Below are positions 25,421 to 33,288 of a DNA stretch of 64,000 bases, piece after piece. The stretch covers positions 992,001-1,056,000 of the forward strand of contig NZ_CP169056.1 of NCBI RefSeq assembly GCF_041890415.1. The letters run 5' to 3'. The stretch's first letter is position 1. Every line of letters begins with the position of its first letter. The notes beneath the pieces were generated by a model. It was given only the letters and a program-made list of their open reading frames with translations. It ran no database searches and had not been told where the DNA came from. A program made the translations under genes and the position numbers. The DNA comes from Pseudoxanthomonas koreensis_A. GTDB lineage: Bacteria > Pseudomonadota > Gammaproteobacteria > Xanthomonadales > Xanthomonadaceae.

Positions 25421-25450
25421 GTAGGAGCCCGTCTTGCGGGCGACCGCGAC
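25421..25450 (+). repeat. GTAG-type REP element, second direct copy
   Basis: Same 30-nt sequence as 25365-25394 with one change, same orientation, 56 bp downstream. Direct rather than inverted pairing. Confidence 0.85.
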
Positions 25451-25582
25451 CATCCGCACCGCCTGCCCTGACCGCACCGTCCTGTCGTCGCGGCCACGGC
25501 GCCTTGCCGTGCATCCGGCCAGACAAAACCCAACCCCATCGACGCCCCTGTCCCCATCAGGCCGGTGTCCTGGCCACTGCCC

Positions 25583-25588
25583 TACAAT
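25583..25588 (+). promoter_or_regulatory. ubiG -10 box TACAAT
   Basis: TACAAT ends 25 nt before the ubiG ATG; GGAGG lies between. No -35 recognised. Confidence 0.5.
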
Positions 25589-25613
25589 GGACGCTTGCCG
25601 GAGGCGATAGACG

Positions 25614-26348
25614 ATGACGACCCAGGCCAACGTTGGCGCCAACTACCATCAGGCCGAGCTGGACAAGTTCGCGGCCCTGGCCAACCGCTGGTGGGACCCG
25701 GACGGTCCGCAGCGCGCCCTGCACGTGCTCAACCCGGTGCGCCTGGATTACCTGCACCAGCGCCTGGCGCCGGCCGCCGCGCACGGCCTGCAGGGAATCA
25801 AGGTGCTCGACGTCGGCTGCGGCGGCGGCCTGCTCAGCGAGGCCATGGCTGCCGCCGGCGCCCAGGTCACCGCCATCGACCTGGCCGACGAATTGATCCG
25901 GGTCGCGCGCCTGCACGGGCTCGAATCGGGGGTGAAGGTCGACTACCGGCTCACGCCGGTCGAGGCGCTGGCCGCCGAGCAGCCCGCTGGCTTCGACGCG
26001 GTGACCTGCATGGAAATGCTCGAACACGTGCCCGATCCGGGCGCGATCGTGTCCGCCTGCGCCGCGCTGCTGCGTCCGGGCGGGCGCCTGTTCCTGTCCA
26101 CCCTCAACCGCACCCCGGCCGCATTTGCGCTGGCCATTGTCGGTGCCGAGTACGTAGCCGGGCTGCTGCCCAAGGGCACCCACCGCTATGCCGATTTCAT
26201 CCGCCCCTCCGAACTGGCCGCCTGGCTGCGCGCGGCCGGGCTGCAACTGGAGGACGTCAGCGGCCTGTTCTACGACCCGCTGCGGCAGCGTGCGCGGCTG
26301 AGCCGGCGCACCGAGGTCAACTACCTGGCCTGCGCGGTGAAGCCGTGA
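25614..26348 (+). CDS. ubiG: bifunctional 2-polyprenyl-6-hydroxyphenol methylase / 3-demethylubiquinol 3-O-methyltransferase
   Basis: 244 residues, standard for UbiG. It performs both O-methylations of ubiquinone synthesis. NRWWDPDGPQRALHVLNPVRLDYL is the family N-terminus; VLDVGCGGGLLSE is SAM motif I; CMEMLEHVPDP and LFLSTLNRTP follow. It is followed 40 nt later by the HAD phosphatase, the usual neighbour in these bacteria. Confidence 0.96.
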   Translation: MTTQANVGANYHQAELDKFAALANRWWDPDGPQRALHVLNPVRLDYLHQRLAPAAAHGLQGIKVLDVGCGGGLLSEAMAAAGAQVTAIDLADELIRVARLHGLESGVKVDYRLTPVEALAAEQPAGFDAVTCMEMLEHVPDPGAIVSACAALLRPGGRLFLSTLNRTPAAFALAIVGAEYVAGLLPKGTHRYADFIRPSELAAWLRAAGLQLEDVSGLFYDPLRQRARLSRRTEVNYLACAVKP

Positions 26349-26388
26349 CCGCCTGCCGGTACCAGCCAGACAGAAGGGCAACGCGGTG

Positions 26389-27069
26389 ATGACGGTCGGA
26401 TTCCCGCGGGTGGCACTGTTCGACCTGGACGGCACCCTGCTCGACAGCGCGCCGGACATGGCCGCCACCGCCAACCGCATGCTCGCCGCCCGCGGCCGTC
26501 CGCCGGTGGATGCGGCGGTGCTGCGCCAGCACGTGTCCAAGGGCGCGCGGGCGATGGTGGCCGCCACCTTCCCCGAGCTCGATGGCCCCGCCCACGACGC
26601 GCTGGTGCCGGAGTTCCTGCAGGTCTATCGCGAGGAACTGGGCCGCCACAGCGTGCTGTTCGACGGCATCGACGCCATGCTCGACGCGCTGGAGGATGAC
26701 GGCGCGCGCTGGGGCATCATCACCAACAAGGCCGAATACCTGGCCCGCGACGTGCTCGCCGGCCTGGGCTGGGAACAGCGTTGCGCGGTGCTGATCGGCG
26801 GCGATACGTATCCGCAGAAGAAGCCGCATCCGCTGCCGCTGTTCAAGGCGATGGAGCTGCTTGGTGCGCAGCCGGACGACTGCGTCTACGTGGGTGACGA
26901 CGAGCGCGACGTGGTTGCCGCACGTGCCGCCGGCATGGCCTCGATCGCGGTGACCTGGGGCTACCGCCTGGATGGCGACGACCCCGAGACCTGGCAGGCC
27001 GATGCCATGGCCACGCGCCCGGCCGAGCTGCTGGACCCGGCCGTGTGGCCGCGCCTGCGCCGGGGCTGA
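26389..27069 (+). CDS. gph: HAD-family phosphoglycolate phosphatase-like hydrolase
   Basis: 226 residues. FDLDGTLLDSAPDM gives the nucleophile and acid Asp, IITNKAEYLA motif II, KKPHPLPLF the Lys, and YVGDDERDVVAARAAGM the metal Asp pair. It probably dephosphorylates 2-phosphoglycolate; neighbouring members of the group act on N-acetylmuramate phosphate (MupP), so the substrate is tentative. A GTG at 26386 immediately precedes the ATG and could be the start instead. Confidence 0.85.
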   Translation: MTVGFPRVALFDLDGTLLDSAPDMAATANRMLAARGRPPVDAAVLRQHVSKGARAMVAATFPELDGPAHDALVPEFLQVYREELGRHSVLFDGIDAMLDALEDDGARWGIITNKAEYLARDVLAGLGWEQRCAVLIGGDTYPQKKPHPLPLFKAMELLGAQPDDCVYVGDDERDVVAARAAGMASIAVTWGYRLDGDDPETWQADAMATRPAELLDPAVWPRLRRG

Positions 27070-27149
27070 TCGGCCGCTGGCAGTTGCCGGCCGCTTCTTG
27101 CGGATGCGGAGTTGGCGACAGGCCGTCGCCGTTGTGCCAGGAGAATCCC

Positions 27150-27740
27150 ATGCGCCTTTGCCTGCCGGCCCCGCTCGTGGCGGTCGCCCTGCTGCTGGTT
27201 GCCGCGTGGCTGGCGCCGGTGCTGCAGGCGTCGGCCACTCCGCCACCCACCGCTTACCGCCTGGAGCCCAAGCCGGTTCCGGACCTTCCGGCGGGGCGCG
27301 CATCCATGGTTCGGGGCAAGGCGTCGGCCACCGCGCAGCGCTTCTACGTCGAACACCTGCACATGATGGTGCCGGTCGTGGTGACCCTGCGTCCGCTGGA
27401 CCGCAACGCCCGGCTGGACCTGGTGGTCGGCAAGTATCCGTGGGAGCCACCGCTGCGCCAGGGCACGGTGAAGGACGGGGAGCCGGTGAGTTTCACGTTC
27501 CGCACCCAGGGCGAGTTCCAGGTGGCGGTATCCAGTACGCATGAAGGCACCCCTTACAAGCTGCTGGTATGGGTGGGCGACGAGATCAAGCCCGCGCTCA
27601 AGCCGGTGGTGGTACCCGCATCGCAGTACCGCGAGGCCGGCGGGCGCTGGCCGATGGCAGTGATCGCCACCGCCGCGGGCGTGCTGCTGGTGCTGGCGGG
27701 CGTGGCGACCTGGCTGGTGCGCAGGAGGAAGCGGGCATGA
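27150..27740 (+). CDS. membrane-anchored exported protein of unknown function
   Basis: 196 residues from ATG 27150, with AGGAG upstream. A signal peptide (LVAVALLLVAAWLAPVLQA) is followed by a beta-rich domain (about 35-160) with strands such as VVVTLRPLDRNARLDLVVG, EPVSFTFRTQGEFQVAVSS and YKLLVWVGDE, which has the look of a PPC-like or immunoglobulin-like periplasmic module. A C-terminal helix (about 169-189) and RRRKRA tail anchor it in the inner membrane. Its stop overlaps the next ATG (ATGA). I do not recognise a named family. Confidence 0.75.
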   Translation: MRLCLPAPLVAVALLLVAAWLAPVLQASATPPPTAYRLEPKPVPDLPAGRASMVRGKASATAQRFYVEHLHMMVPVVVTLRPLDRNARLDLVVGKYPWEPPLRQGTVKDGEPVSFTFRTQGEFQVAVSSTHEGTPYKLLVWVGDEIKPALKPVVVPASQYREAGGRWPMAVIATAAGVLLVLAGVATWLVRRRKRA

Positions 27741-28432
27741 ACAGGATGATGATGCGGATCGGATTCGCGCTGGTGGCGGGCATCTGGCTGGTGGCGGTGC
27801 CGGCGTCGGCGCAGAGCCTGTTCTCCGGCACCCTGGAGAACTTCAGCAACGCCGACGTGGGCGGGGTGGCCGACGTGCTGGCCGGCGAAATGGACGGCCA
27901 GGCCGGCAAGTACGCCGGCTGGGGGGTTGCCATGATCACCTCGGCTGCCGACCTGGTGAGGGACGTCGGCCCACTCTCCGACGAGGATGGCGCCTACGAC
28001 CCCATGGGCCTGGACGACGACTTCCAGGCACCATCGGAATGTGCGGAGGACGCAGCGTGCCTGCAGTGCTACGAGGAGGCGGTCGCACGCATCGACTTCA
28101 ACCGCTACTACCTGCATCGCGCCTGGTCGATCACCGACCAGTACACGAAGTTCGCGGAAGGCGCGATGGCGTTCGGCGACTCCGCATCGGGCATCCACGG
28201 CATGGCCGGCATGAGCTGGCAGTTGCAGGGCAAGCCGCCGATCAAGCAGGCACTCGGCGGGCTGAGGAAGACCTACCGGGAAAAGTACAGCGCCTACGTC
28301 GAGGGCCTGGAGGGCTCGTTGAAGCAACTGGGCGAATGCGAGGCGCAACATGCCGGCGCGGACCGCTGGTTCGGCCGCTATGCGGGCATGTACGTGAGCA
28401 TGGTCCGCGACCGCTACCGCATTGCCGACTGA
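27737..28432 (+). CDS. exported protein of unknown function, partner of the preceding gene
   Basis: 231 residues with a signal peptide ending VPASAQS. The mature part is mostly helical, opening with a Gly/Ala-rich stretch and an acidic segment (DEDGAYDPMGLDDD). Cysteines occur as C-x5-C-x2-C at CAEDAACLQC and again in GECEAQH, suggesting disulfides or metal binding outside the cytoplasm. It shares an ATGA overlap with the membrane-anchored gene upstream, so the two probably act together. No homologous family is recognised by eye. Confidence 0.72.
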   Translation: MNRMMMRIGFALVAGIWLVAVPASAQSLFSGTLENFSNADVGGVADVLAGEMDGQAGKYAGWGVAMITSAADLVRDVGPLSDEDGAYDPMGLDDDFQAPSECAEDAACLQCYEEAVARIDFNRYYLHRAWSITDQYTKFAEGAMAFGDSASGIHGMAGMSWQLQGKPPIKQALGGLRKTYREKYSAYVEGLEGSLKQLGECEAQHAGADRWFGRYAGMYVSMVRDRYRIAD

Positions 28433-28461
28433 ACCGCCTGCGGGCCCTGCGCGGCGGCGCC

Positions 28462-28467
28462 TACAAT
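28462..28467 (+). promoter_or_regulatory. -10 box TACAAT placing transcription start at the ATG
   Basis: TACAAT, then six bases gggcgc, then ATG at 28474. A sigma-70 start 7 nt after the box is the A of ATG. No Shine-Dalgarno can fit, so the mRNA is probably leaderless. Confidence 0.55.
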
Positions 28468-28473
28468 GGGCGC

Positions 28474-29199
28474 ATGAGCGGATCGCAGGCGCTGGACAGT
28501 TTCATGGACAAGTGGCGGGCACGCTGGCCGGAATGGGCCGTGGCCGAGGTATTCGTGCCGCCGCCGCAACGCTCGCTGGCGGTGGCGTGGTTCGCGCTGC
28601 TGCAGGAGATGGATGACATCCTCAACGTCCAGGGCGATCCGTTGCCGGCCGATGCCAAGCTCGGCTGGTGGGCGGTGGAACTGGGCGACTGGCAGGGGCA
28701 CCGTTCGCGGCACCCGCTCGGGCGCCTGCTCGAGCCGGTGGACGCCCCGTGGCAACGGCTGGCCGAGGCGCTGCCCGGATTGCAGGACGCGCGCAAGCGC
28801 CCGCAGGATGGAGACGCAGCGCTGACGGCGCTGGCGGCCTATGCCGAGGCTGCGACCGCGGTTGAGGCGGCGCTGCTGGGCGGCCCGGCGGGTCCATCGC
28901 AGGCACTTGCCGCGCAGGTGCTGGCCACGCGCCTGGTCGAGGCCGGCCTGGATGCCGTACCGCAATCCCTGCAGCCACCGGCCGATTCAGGCGATGCGCA
29001 CGAAGCTGCCCGGCGTGCCTGGGCCCGGCAACTGCTGCAGGCATGGCCGCCGCGGGCAGGGGGGCCGCGGGCGCGGCGGGTGTGGTCGGCGCTGGCCCGC
29101 CGGCGCCTGCAACTGCTGGCCCGCGGGCAGGCGCACCGCGCGGCGCAGCAGCCGCTGCGCACGCTCTGGCAGGCCTGGCGCGCCGCCGCCGGCAGCTGA
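28474..29199 (+). CDS. squalene/phytoene synthase-like protein, probably non-canonical
   Basis: 241 residues. The N-terminal half (LAVAWFALLQEMDDIL...DPLPADAKLGWWAVELGDWQGHRSRHPLGRLLEP) has the helix pattern and W-W...HP spacing of the SQS/PSY superfamily branch that includes NDUFAF6-like proteins. The second Asp-rich motif needed for prenyl-diphosphate condensation is not seen and the C-terminal half is Ala/Arg-rich. It may be a degenerate or non-catalytic member. It has its own -10 box 6 nt before the ATG and no carotenoid or hopanoid neighbours. Confidence 0.6.
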   Translation: MSGSQALDSFMDKWRARWPEWAVAEVFVPPPQRSLAVAWFALLQEMDDILNVQGDPLPADAKLGWWAVELGDWQGHRSRHPLGRLLEPVDAPWQRLAEALPGLQDARKRPQDGDAALTALAAYAEAATAVEAALLGGPAGPSQALAAQVLATRLVEAGLDAVPQSLQPPADSGDAHEAARRAWARQLLQAWPPRAGGPRARRVWSALARRRLQLLARGQAHRAAQQPLRTLWQAWRAAAGS

Positions 29200-29282
29200 G
29201 CGGGCGGCCTGCCCGGGCCATGCGCGTGCCGATGCGACACTTCGTTGCAGCCGGCAGGCCCGGTATCGCCCGCCGCAGCAGC

Positions 29283-29288
29283 TACAAT
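29283..29288 (+). promoter_or_regulatory. folE2 -10 box TACAAT with a 110-nt leader
   Basis: TACAAT lies 110 nt before folE2, an unusually long leader for this window. Downstream are a 12-nt direct repeat (cgcgtccgcaac, cgcgtccacaat) at about 29290-29312 and a perfect 14-bp palindrome gtccgggcccggac at 29327-29340. No Zur-type palindrome was found. Confidence 0.45.
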
Positions 29289-29398
29289 CGCGTCCGCAAC
29301 CGCGTCCACAATGGCCCTGATCCAGTGTCCGGGCCCGGACCCAGGCTGGCGCGCCACGCGCAGCCGCCCCCTCCCCACGACTTTCCCAGGCTGTTGTC

Positions 29399-30337
29399 AT
29401 GTCTTCTGTTCCTGCCGCCGTAGCCGTCTCCCTGCCCGACGTGGCCCTGCAGCCCGCCGCCCTGGCGCGTGCGCTGGACTGGGTGGGCATGGAAGGCATC
29501 GCGCTGCCGCTGCGCGTGGCCGATGGCGCCGGCGGCTACCTGCAGGTCGCCGCCCAGGCCGACCTGGCGGTGGACCTGGACCAGGCCGATGAGCGCGGCA
29601 TCCACATGTCCCGCCTGTACCTGCGGCTGCAGCAGGAGCTGGCCAGCAACGAGGCCAGCATCGAAGGCCTGCGCCGGATCCTGCAGGGCAGCATCGAATC
29701 CCAGGCCGGGTTGTCGACCCGTGCGCGCCTGCGCCTGCGCTACGAGGCGCTGCTGCTGCGCCGCGCGTTGCGCAGCGACAATGCCGGCTGGAAGCGTTAC
29801 CCGGTGGAGATCGAGGCGCTGCTCGACGGCGCGGGGCTGTCCGTCACCCTGGGCTTCGACCTGGAATATTCCAGCACCTGCCCGTGCTCGGCCGCGCTTT
29901 CGCGCCAGGCCAACGCCGCACGCTTTGCCGAGGATTTTGCCGACGCCCGGCCGATTTCCACTGGCGTGGTGCGCGACTGGCTCGCATCCGAGCGCGGCAT
30001 GGCCGCGGCCCCGCACGCGCAGCGCAGCCGCGCCCGGGTGCGCGTGCAATTGCGCCCTTCGCAGGATGGCGGGCTGCCGCTGGAGAGCCTGGTCGATGCG
30101 CTCGAACACGCCCTGGGCACGCCGGTGCAGACCGCGGTCAAGCGCGAGGACGAACAGGCGTTCGCCGAGCTCAACGCAGCCAACCTGATGTTCTGCGAAG
30201 ACGCCGCGCGGCGGGTGGCGTCTGTGCTCTCTGCCGATCCGCGGATCGAGCACTACCACGCCACGGTGTCCCACTTCGAGAGCCTGCACCCGCACGATGC
30301 GGTGGCCAGCGTCAGCGGGCGCGGCCCCGCGGCCTGA
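29399..30337 (+). CDS. folE2: GTP cyclohydrolase FolE2 (type IB)
   Basis: 312 residues. It opens GTP to dihydroneopterin triphosphate for folate synthesis. The catalytic region LEYSSTCPCSAALSRQ carries the zinc/metal Cys, with Glu of LNAANLMFCEDAARR and His of the EHYHATVSHFES end. FolE2 enzymes can use manganese when zinc is scarce; no FolE1 is in the window. Closest neighbours are unrelated. The long leader suggests regulated expression. Confidence 0.93.
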   Translation: MSSVPAAVAVSLPDVALQPAALARALDWVGMEGIALPLRVADGAGGYLQVAAQADLAVDLDQADERGIHMSRLYLRLQQELASNEASIEGLRRILQGSIESQAGLSTRARLRLRYEALLLRRALRSDNAGWKRYPVEIEALLDGAGLSVTLGFDLEYSSTCPCSAALSRQANAARFAEDFADARPISTGVVRDWLASERGMAAAPHAQRSRARVRVQLRPSQDGGLPLESLVDALEHALGTPVQTAVKREDEQAFAELNAANLMFCEDAARRVASVLSADPRIEHYHATVSHFESLHPHDAVASVSGRGPAA

Positions 30338-30378
30338 GCCTTGGCAATTGCTGCGCGCCGCTCATCGCGGCACGGCGA

Positions 30379-30543
30379 TCACTTGCGCCGCAGCAGCATG
30401 CCCACGCCCACCGCGACCAGCACCACCGGCCACCAGGTCGCCAGCAGGCTGCCCAGGCCGCTGTCGATCCAGCCCAGGTTGCGGGCCAGGAAAAACAGGC
30501 CCAGGACGATCAGGACAAGCGCGGCGAAGATGTTGGAGCCCAT
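30379..30543 (-). CDS. 54-residue two-helix membrane protein (LiaF/DUF5668-like)
   Basis: MGSNIFAALVLIVLGLFFLA opens the first helix; an amphipathic loop NLGWIDSGLGSL and the second helix WWPVVLVAVGVGMLL with an RRK end follow. This is the pattern of the LiaI/LiaF transmembrane module (PF18917-type), here alone. It follows the HIT gene on the same strand by 32 nt. The Shine-Dalgarno is poor. Confidence 0.65.
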   Translation of the reverse strand: MGSNIFAALVLIVLGLFFLARNLGWIDSGLGSLLATWWPVVLVAVGVGMLLRRK

Positions 30544-30575
30544 GGCGAGAAGACCGTGACGGTTGGCGACGCCCG

Positions 30576-30986
30576 CTATCCTAGCCGTGAACGCCAGCGC
30601 GCGGCAGCCGCTGCCAGCGCATCGGGCGCGTGCCGCACCGGCGCGCCATTGCCCCAGACCGGGCCAGGCCAGGCGGCATCGCCCGGATGACGGCCGACCA
30701 GGTGCACGTGGAGCTGGCGCACGATGTTGCCCAGCGCGCCGATGTTGAGCTTCTCCACCCCCGGCTCGATGCGCAGCAACTGCGCCAGCTGGTTGATCTC
30801 GGCCAGCAGCAGGCGCTGCTGGCTGCCATCCAGGTCGATCCATTCCGTTGCGCCTGGCACCCGCGGCACCAGCAGTAGCCAGGCAAAGCGGGTGTCATCC
30901 ATCAGCCGCACCTGCGAGAGCGGGCCATCGGCCACGAACACGCTGTCGGCGGCCAGGCGTGGATCCAGCTCCAATGGCAGGCTCAT
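30576..30986 (-). CDS. HIT domain hydrolase
   Basis: 136 residues from ATG 30986, which overlaps the stop of the dienelactone hydrolase gene (ATGA). The active site RQLHVHLVGRHPGD is the histidine triad. HIT proteins hydrolyse nucleotidyl-phosphate bonds such as diadenosine or AMP-amide compounds; the substrate is not predictable. It is probably cotranscribed with the hydrolase upstream. Confidence 0.88.
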   Translation of the reverse strand: MSLPLELDPRLAADSVFVADGPLSQVRLMDDTRFAWLLLVPRVPGATEWIDLDGSQQRLLLAEINQLAQLLRIEPGVEKLNIGALGNIVRQLHVHLVGRHPGDAAWPGPVWGNGAPVRHAPDALAAAAARWRSRLG

Positions 30987-31681
30987 CGCAGGTGGTCTGC
31001 AAAGAAGCCCAGGCTGCGCCGCAGGGCCAGGGCTGCGCTCTCCGGATGGAAGGCGCTGGGGTCGACGTCGCGGTTGAAGGCGTGGCCGGCAGGGTAGGTG
31101 CACACCTGCATCGACGGCAGCGCACGCCGGTGGGCCTGGACCGCGTCGGGCGGAATCGAAGGATCGTGCTCGCCAAAATGGAACATCACCGGCGCCTTCG
31201 GTGCCGATACCAGGTGCGGGTCATCCAGCAGTGGCAGGTTGCGCGCGCCGTAGTAGCTGACCGCCGGCAGGCCCAGCTCCAGTGCGGCCAGCAGGGCCAC
31301 GGTGCCGCCCCAGCAGTAACCGACCACGCCCACCCTGGGCGGGGCGCCGATGCCGGCCAGGTACGCACGCAGCGCGGCGGCGGCGGTGTCGACGATGGCC
31401 AGCGCCGATTCCAGGCCCAGCTGGTCCACCAGTGCGCGCCCGCGGGCAAAGCCGGCCGCGTCGTAGTCCAGCTCCACCCCGGGCTGCAGCGGATCGAACA
31501 GGGCCGGCGCCAGCACCGCATAGCCCTCCATCGCATAGCGCTCGGCAACCGCGCGGATGTGGGCGTTGGCGCCGAAGATTTCCTGGATGACCACCAGGCC
31601 CGCCTCTGCAGGGGTCGACGGCAAGGCCTGCCAGGCAGACACCGCGCCATGCGGGGTTTCGAGGGTGATCCATTGGTCCAT
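30983..31681 (-). CDS. dienelactone hydrolase family protein
   Basis: 232 residues, alpha/beta-hydrolase. The nucleophile C123 in GVVGYCWGG matches the classical position of dienelactone hydrolase; Asp in FGEHDPSIPP and His in PAGHAFNRD complete the triad. No other aromatic-degradation gene is nearby, so the role may be general lactone or ester cleavage. It is divergent from rimO and overlaps the HIT gene. Confidence 0.9.
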   Translation of the reverse strand: MDQWITLETPHGAVSAWQALPSTPAEAGLVVIQEIFGANAHIRAVAERYAMEGYAVLAPALFDPLQPGVELDYDAAGFARGRALVDQLGLESALAIVDTAAAALRAYLAGIGAPPRVGVVGYCWGGTVALLAALELGLPAVSYYGARNLPLLDDPHLVSAPKAPVMFHFGEHDPSIPPDAVQAHRRALPSMQVCTYPAGHAFNRDVDPSAFHPESAALALRRSLGFFADHLR

Positions 31682-31829
31682 CAGGTGCCGCCTCCGGGTC
31701 CAGCAACCGCGCGATTATGGCGGCTGCGGCCTTCATGCCGCGTGATGCGCCGCGGTTGCAGGCCCGGTGCGCCGGGCGCGGCCGCCGCGCTGGCGAGCGG
31801 GGTGGCGCTGCCGGCGGGCGGGTGGCCGC

Positions 31830-31835
31830 TATAAT
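31830..31835 (+). promoter_or_regulatory. rimO -10 box TATAAT
   Basis: A perfect consensus -10, 57 nt before the rimO ATG. The -35 region is GC-rich without a TTGACA-like hexamer. Confidence 0.6.
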
Positions 31836-31892
31836 CGCGCGCCATGCCGCGCACCACCCTGGCTGCCCGGCAACCCGCCTTCCCGAGTGTCC

Positions 31893-33254
31893 ATGTCCGT
31901 GCACAATCCCAAGGTCGGCTTCGTCAGCCTCGGCTGCCCGAAGGCGCTGGTCGATTCCGAGCGCATCCTCACCCAGCTGCGGGTCGAGGGCTACGACATC
32001 GTGCCCAGTTACGACGCCGCCGACGTGGTGGTGGTCAACACCTGCGGGTTCATCGACTCGGCGGTGGCCGAATCGCTGGATGCCATCGGCGAGGCGATGA
32101 ACGAGAACGGCAAGGTCATCGTCACCGGCTGCCTGGGCAAGAAGTCGGAGATGATCCGCCAGCACTACCCGGATGTGCTCTCGGTCTCCGGCCCGCAGGA
32201 CTACGGCAGCGTGATGTCGGCGGTGCACGCGGCGCTGCCGCCCAAGCACGATCCGTTCCTGGACCTGCTGCCGGACTACGGCCTGAAGCTGACCCCGCAC
32301 CACTACGCCTACCTGAAGATTTCCGAAGGCTGCAACCACCGCTGCAGCTTCTGCATCATCCCCTCGATGCGCGGCGACCTGGTGTCGCGCCCGGTCGACG
32401 AGGTGCTTCGCGAGGCCGAGCGCCTGGTCAAGGGCGGCGTGCGCGAACTGCTGGTGGTCTCCCAGGACACCTCAGCCTATGGCGTGGACCTGAAGTACGC
32501 GTCGCGCAGCTGGCGCGGCCGCGAGTATCAGACCCGGATGAAGGCGCTGTGCGAGGGCCTGTCCGAGCTGGACGCATGGAGCCGCCTGCACTACGTGTAT
32601 CCGTATCCGCACGTGGACGACGTGATCCCGCTGATGGCCCAAGGCAAGGTGCTGCCGTACCTGGACATCCCGTTCCAGCACGCCAGCCCGCGCATCCTCA
32701 AGCTGATGAAGCGCCCCGGCGCGGTCGACAAGACCCTGGAGCGGGTGCAGCGCTGGCGCGCGATGTGCCCGGAGCTGACCCTGCGCTCGACCTTCATCGT
32801 CGGCTTCCCCGGCGAGACCGAGGCAGAGTTCGAGGAGCTGCTCGACTTCCTCGACGAGGCCCAGCTGGACCGCGTCGGCGCGTTCGCCTACTCGCCGGTG
32901 GACGGCGCGGCGGCCAATGCGCTGCCCGACCCGGTGCCGGAGGAGGTCAAGCAGGAGCGCCTGGCCCGTTTCATGGAGCGCCAGGGCGAGATTTCCGCTG
33001 CGCGGCTGGAGGCCAAGGTCGGCAGCGTGCAGCGCTGCCTGGTCGATGTGCTGGACGGCGAGCTGGCGATCGCCCGCTCGATGGCCGATGCGCCGGAGAT
33101 CGACGGCGTGGTCCAGATCCAGGATGGCCGCGACGCCGGCCTGCAGGTCGGCGAGTTCGTCGACGTGCGGATCATGGGCAGCGACGAGCACGACCTGTAC
33201 GGCGAAGTCGAGTACAACGACGTGGGCGAAGACCTTGGCTTGCGCGTGATCTGA
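31893..33254 (+). CDS. rimO: ribosomal protein S12 methylthiotransferase RimO
   Basis: 453 residues from ATG 31893. It adds methylthio to Asp89 of ribosomal protein S12. The UPF0004 domain Cys are in LGCPKALVDSE, VVNTCGFIDSA and TGCLGKKSE; the radical-SAM Cys in EGCNHRCSFCIIPSMRG. The TRAM domain forms the C-terminus. A hairpin follows the stop. Confidence 0.97.
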   Translation: MSVHNPKVGFVSLGCPKALVDSERILTQLRVEGYDIVPSYDAADVVVVNTCGFIDSAVAESLDAIGEAMNENGKVIVTGCLGKKSEMIRQHYPDVLSVSGPQDYGSVMSAVHAALPPKHDPFLDLLPDYGLKLTPHHYAYLKISEGCNHRCSFCIIPSMRGDLVSRPVDEVLREAERLVKGGVRELLVVSQDTSAYGVDLKYASRSWRGREYQTRMKALCEGLSELDAWSRLHYVYPYPHVDDVIPLMAQGKVLPYLDIPFQHASPRILKLMKRPGAVDKTLERVQRWRAMCPELTLRSTFIVGFPGETEAEFEELLDFLDEAQLDRVGAFAYSPVDGAAANALPDPVPEEVKQERLARFMERQGEISAARLEAKVGSVQRCLVDVLDGELAIARSMADAPEIDGVVQIQDGRDAGLQVGEFVDVRIMGSDEHDLYGEVEYNDVGEDLGLRVI

Positions 33255-33260
33255 CGGCCC

Positions 33261-33288
33261 CTGCGGCGACTCAATCGCCGCAGTTGAG
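33261..33288. terminator. hairpin between convergent rimO and the VOC gene
   Basis: ctgcggcga (33261-33269) pairs with tcgccgcag (33275-33283), 5-nt loop, followed by ttgagttt. It overlaps the stop codon of the VOC gene. Confidence 0.6.

Noticed and set aside
29283..29398. Zur box in front of folE2
   Set aside because: No GTTAT...ATAAC-type palindrome could be found in the leader or at the promoter.
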